From contig CAIUBS010000033.1 of the NCBI GenBank assembly GCA_903897475.1, forward strand, positions 1 through 6,877: a DNA stretch of 6,877 bases. Reading direction: 5' to 3'. Shown piece by piece: positions 5,833-6,877 of the stretch. The translations under genes were made by a program, and so were the position numbers. Positions within the stretch are counted from its first letter, which is position 1. Every line of letters begins with the position of its first letter. Source of the DNA: an uncultured Actinomycetes bacterium (GTDB taxonomy: Bacteria > Actinomycetota > Actinomycetes > Nanopelagicales > Nanopelagicaceae). The notes under the pieces were generated by a model, which saw nothing but the letters and a program-made list of their open reading frames with translations, had not been told where the DNA came from and did not search any database.

Positions 5833-6877
5833 TTATCTGCTCCACTCTTGAGTTTGGAATTGCTGGTACTGGAAAGTTTGGTTCAGGGGAATTAATCTCT
5901 CGTGAAGCTTTAGCTATTTCAGCTTTCTTACGATCTAATAATGTTGTAATAGCAACGTAAATAAGTGCAATTGAGAAAATAAAAGTAGCTATTAACCCTT
6001 GTGAAGCTCCTTGCTGAGACATAACTCTTAAAGTTGAAACAACTAAAATCCAAGCAAGTGAGAATGGGATTAGTACCTTCCAACCAAATTTCATAAACTG
6101 GTCATACCTTAGGCGTGGCAAAGTACCTCTTAACCAGACAAATACGAAAAAGAATCCAAGTACTTTTATAAAGAACCAAACTAATGTGAACCAGCCACCA
6201 AGCCACTGTTCTGTAAATCCCAATCCTGGAAATGCTCTATAGCCACCTAAAAATAGAGTGGTTGCAAGTGCAGATACCGCAATAATGTTTACATACTCGG
6301 ACAAGAAAAAGAGTGCAAACTTAAGTGAGGAATACTCTGTATGGAATCCACCAACTAATTCGCCCTCAGCTTCAGCTAAATCAAATGGTGCTCTATTTGT
6401 TTCACCTACCATTGAAATTGCATAGATAATAAAGGAAGGGAAAAGTATTACTGCAAACCACCATTGATCTTGAGCTGCAACAATTTCGGAGGTAGACATT
6501 GAACCGGCGTATATAAACACTGCAACAAGTGATAATCCCATTGCTACTTCATAGGAAATTACTTGTGCCGATGATCTAAGTCCTCCAAGTAATGGGTAAG
6601 TAGATCCAGATGACCAACCGGCTAACACAATTCCGTAAACACCAACGGAAGCAATAGCAAGAACGTAAAGTACTCCGACTGATAAATCAGTCATTTGCAT
6701 AACTGTTGTATGGCCAAAGAAATTGACTTGTCCTGTTAGTGGAATAACTGCAAATGCCATAAAACATGCGGTTGTGCTTATTATTGGTGCAATTACAAAT
6801 ACAACTCGATCTGCAGCTTTTGGAATCAAATCTTCTTTTAATGCCAACTTAACACCATCGACTAAAGCCTGAAGTAA
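5825..6877 (-). CDS. nuoH: NADH-quinone oxidoreductase subunit H (NuoH), 5' end missing
   Basis: This membrane subunit (ND1 homologue) forms much of the quinone-binding chamber and the first proton half-channel of complex I. The window holds the last 350 residues. The frame stays open to 6877 and reads LLQALVDGVKLALKED at the edge, a conserved internal NuoH motif, so the TTG at 6847 is codon 11 of the visible part and not the start; about 70-80 N-terminal residues should lie outside. Numbered from the edge: AGWSSGSTYPLLGGLRSSAQ (about 86-105) with ISYE ending at Glu110, the quinone-side loop; GETNRAPFDLAEAEGELV (158-175; bases 6353-6406), the acidic loop of the E-channel; EYSSLKFALFFLSEY (181-195); and WLRGTLPRLRYDQ (248-260). 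All the expected acidic and arginine residues are there. A hydrophilic tail (DRKKAEIAKASRE onward, about 35 residues) extends past the last helix. The stop overlaps the nuoI start by 8 bases. Confidence 0.97.
   Translation of the reverse strand, partial: LLQALVDGVKLALKEDLIPKAADRVVFVIAPIISTTACFMAFAVIPLTGQVNFFGHTTVMQMTDLSVGVLYVLAIASVGVYGIVLAGWSSGSTYPLLGGLRSSAQVISYEVAMGLSLVAVFIYAGSMSTSEIVAAQDQWWFAVILFPSFIIYAISMVGETNRAPFDLAEAEGELVGGFHTEYSSLKFALFFLSEYVNIIAVSALATTLFLGGYRAFPGLGFTEQWLGGWFTLVWFFIKVLGFFFVFVWLRGTLPRLRYDQFMKFGWKVLIPFSLAWILVVSTLRVMSQQGASQGLIATFIFSIALIYVAITTLLDRKKAEIAKASREINSPEPNFPVPAIPNSRVEQING
5840..5843 (-). promoter_or_regulatory. Ribosome binding site of nuoI
   Basis: GGAG on the minus strand, seven bases before the nuoI ATG at 5832 and inside the last codons of nuoH. 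It supports the chosen start despite the 8-base overlap with nuoH. Confidence 0.6.

Noticed and set aside
1..6877. Hidden mobile element, RNA gene, CRISPR array or novel system in the window
   Set aside because: Coding sequence of seven conserved complex I genes accounts for every base on the minus strand; I saw no direct or inverted repeat arrays, tRNA-like sequence, insertion or frame break by eye.

Overview
The window is a densely packed stretch of the respiratory complex I (NADH:quinone oxidoreductase, nuo) operon. Everything lies on the minus strand, so transcription runs from high to low coordinates in the order nuoH (5' end cut off by the window edge), nuoI, nuoJ, nuoK, nuoL, nuoM, nuoN (3' end cut off). 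This is the standard bacterial HIJKLMN order. There is no intergenic DNA: every neighbouring pair overlaps by 1, 4 or 8 bases. No RNA gene, mobile element, CRISPR array, terminator or recognisable promoter is visible. The promoter and the genes for the peripheral arm (nuoA-G) would be expected beyond position 6877.

Function: NuoH and NuoI form the junction between the quinone site and the hydrophilic arm. NuoI carries the last two 4Fe-4S clusters (N6a/N6b) before quinone, and NuoH forms the quinone chamber and the entry of the proton path (E-channel). NuoJ and NuoK continue the chain of charged residues in the membrane. NuoN, NuoM and NuoL are the three antiporter-like proton-pumping subunits. 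All key charged residues that can be checked are present, so this looks like a working, intact complex I rather than a decayed or specialised variant.

Organism: the proteins have an actinobacterial look. Examples are the NuoI stretch around the CIGCELCAWACP cluster motif, the NuoN stretch LARRRRLLSQEAALKYF-like (here LSRRRRLLSQEAALKYF), the 260-residue NuoJ with a long hydrophilic tail, and the NuoH C-terminal tail. The DNA, however, is AT-rich (about 40% GC by eye), with many A/T-ending codons. A low-GC actinobacterium with a streamlined genome, such as a freshwater or marine planktonic lineage (Nanopelagicales/acI or a relative), is the most likely source. This is inference from remembered family patterns, not from a search.

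Two gene ends need care. The apparent TTG start of nuoH at 6847 is false, because the conserved frame runs on to the window edge. The longest nuoJ frame (start at 5279) is over-extended; the better start is 5216. I found no novel system here; the window is ordinary core metabolism.
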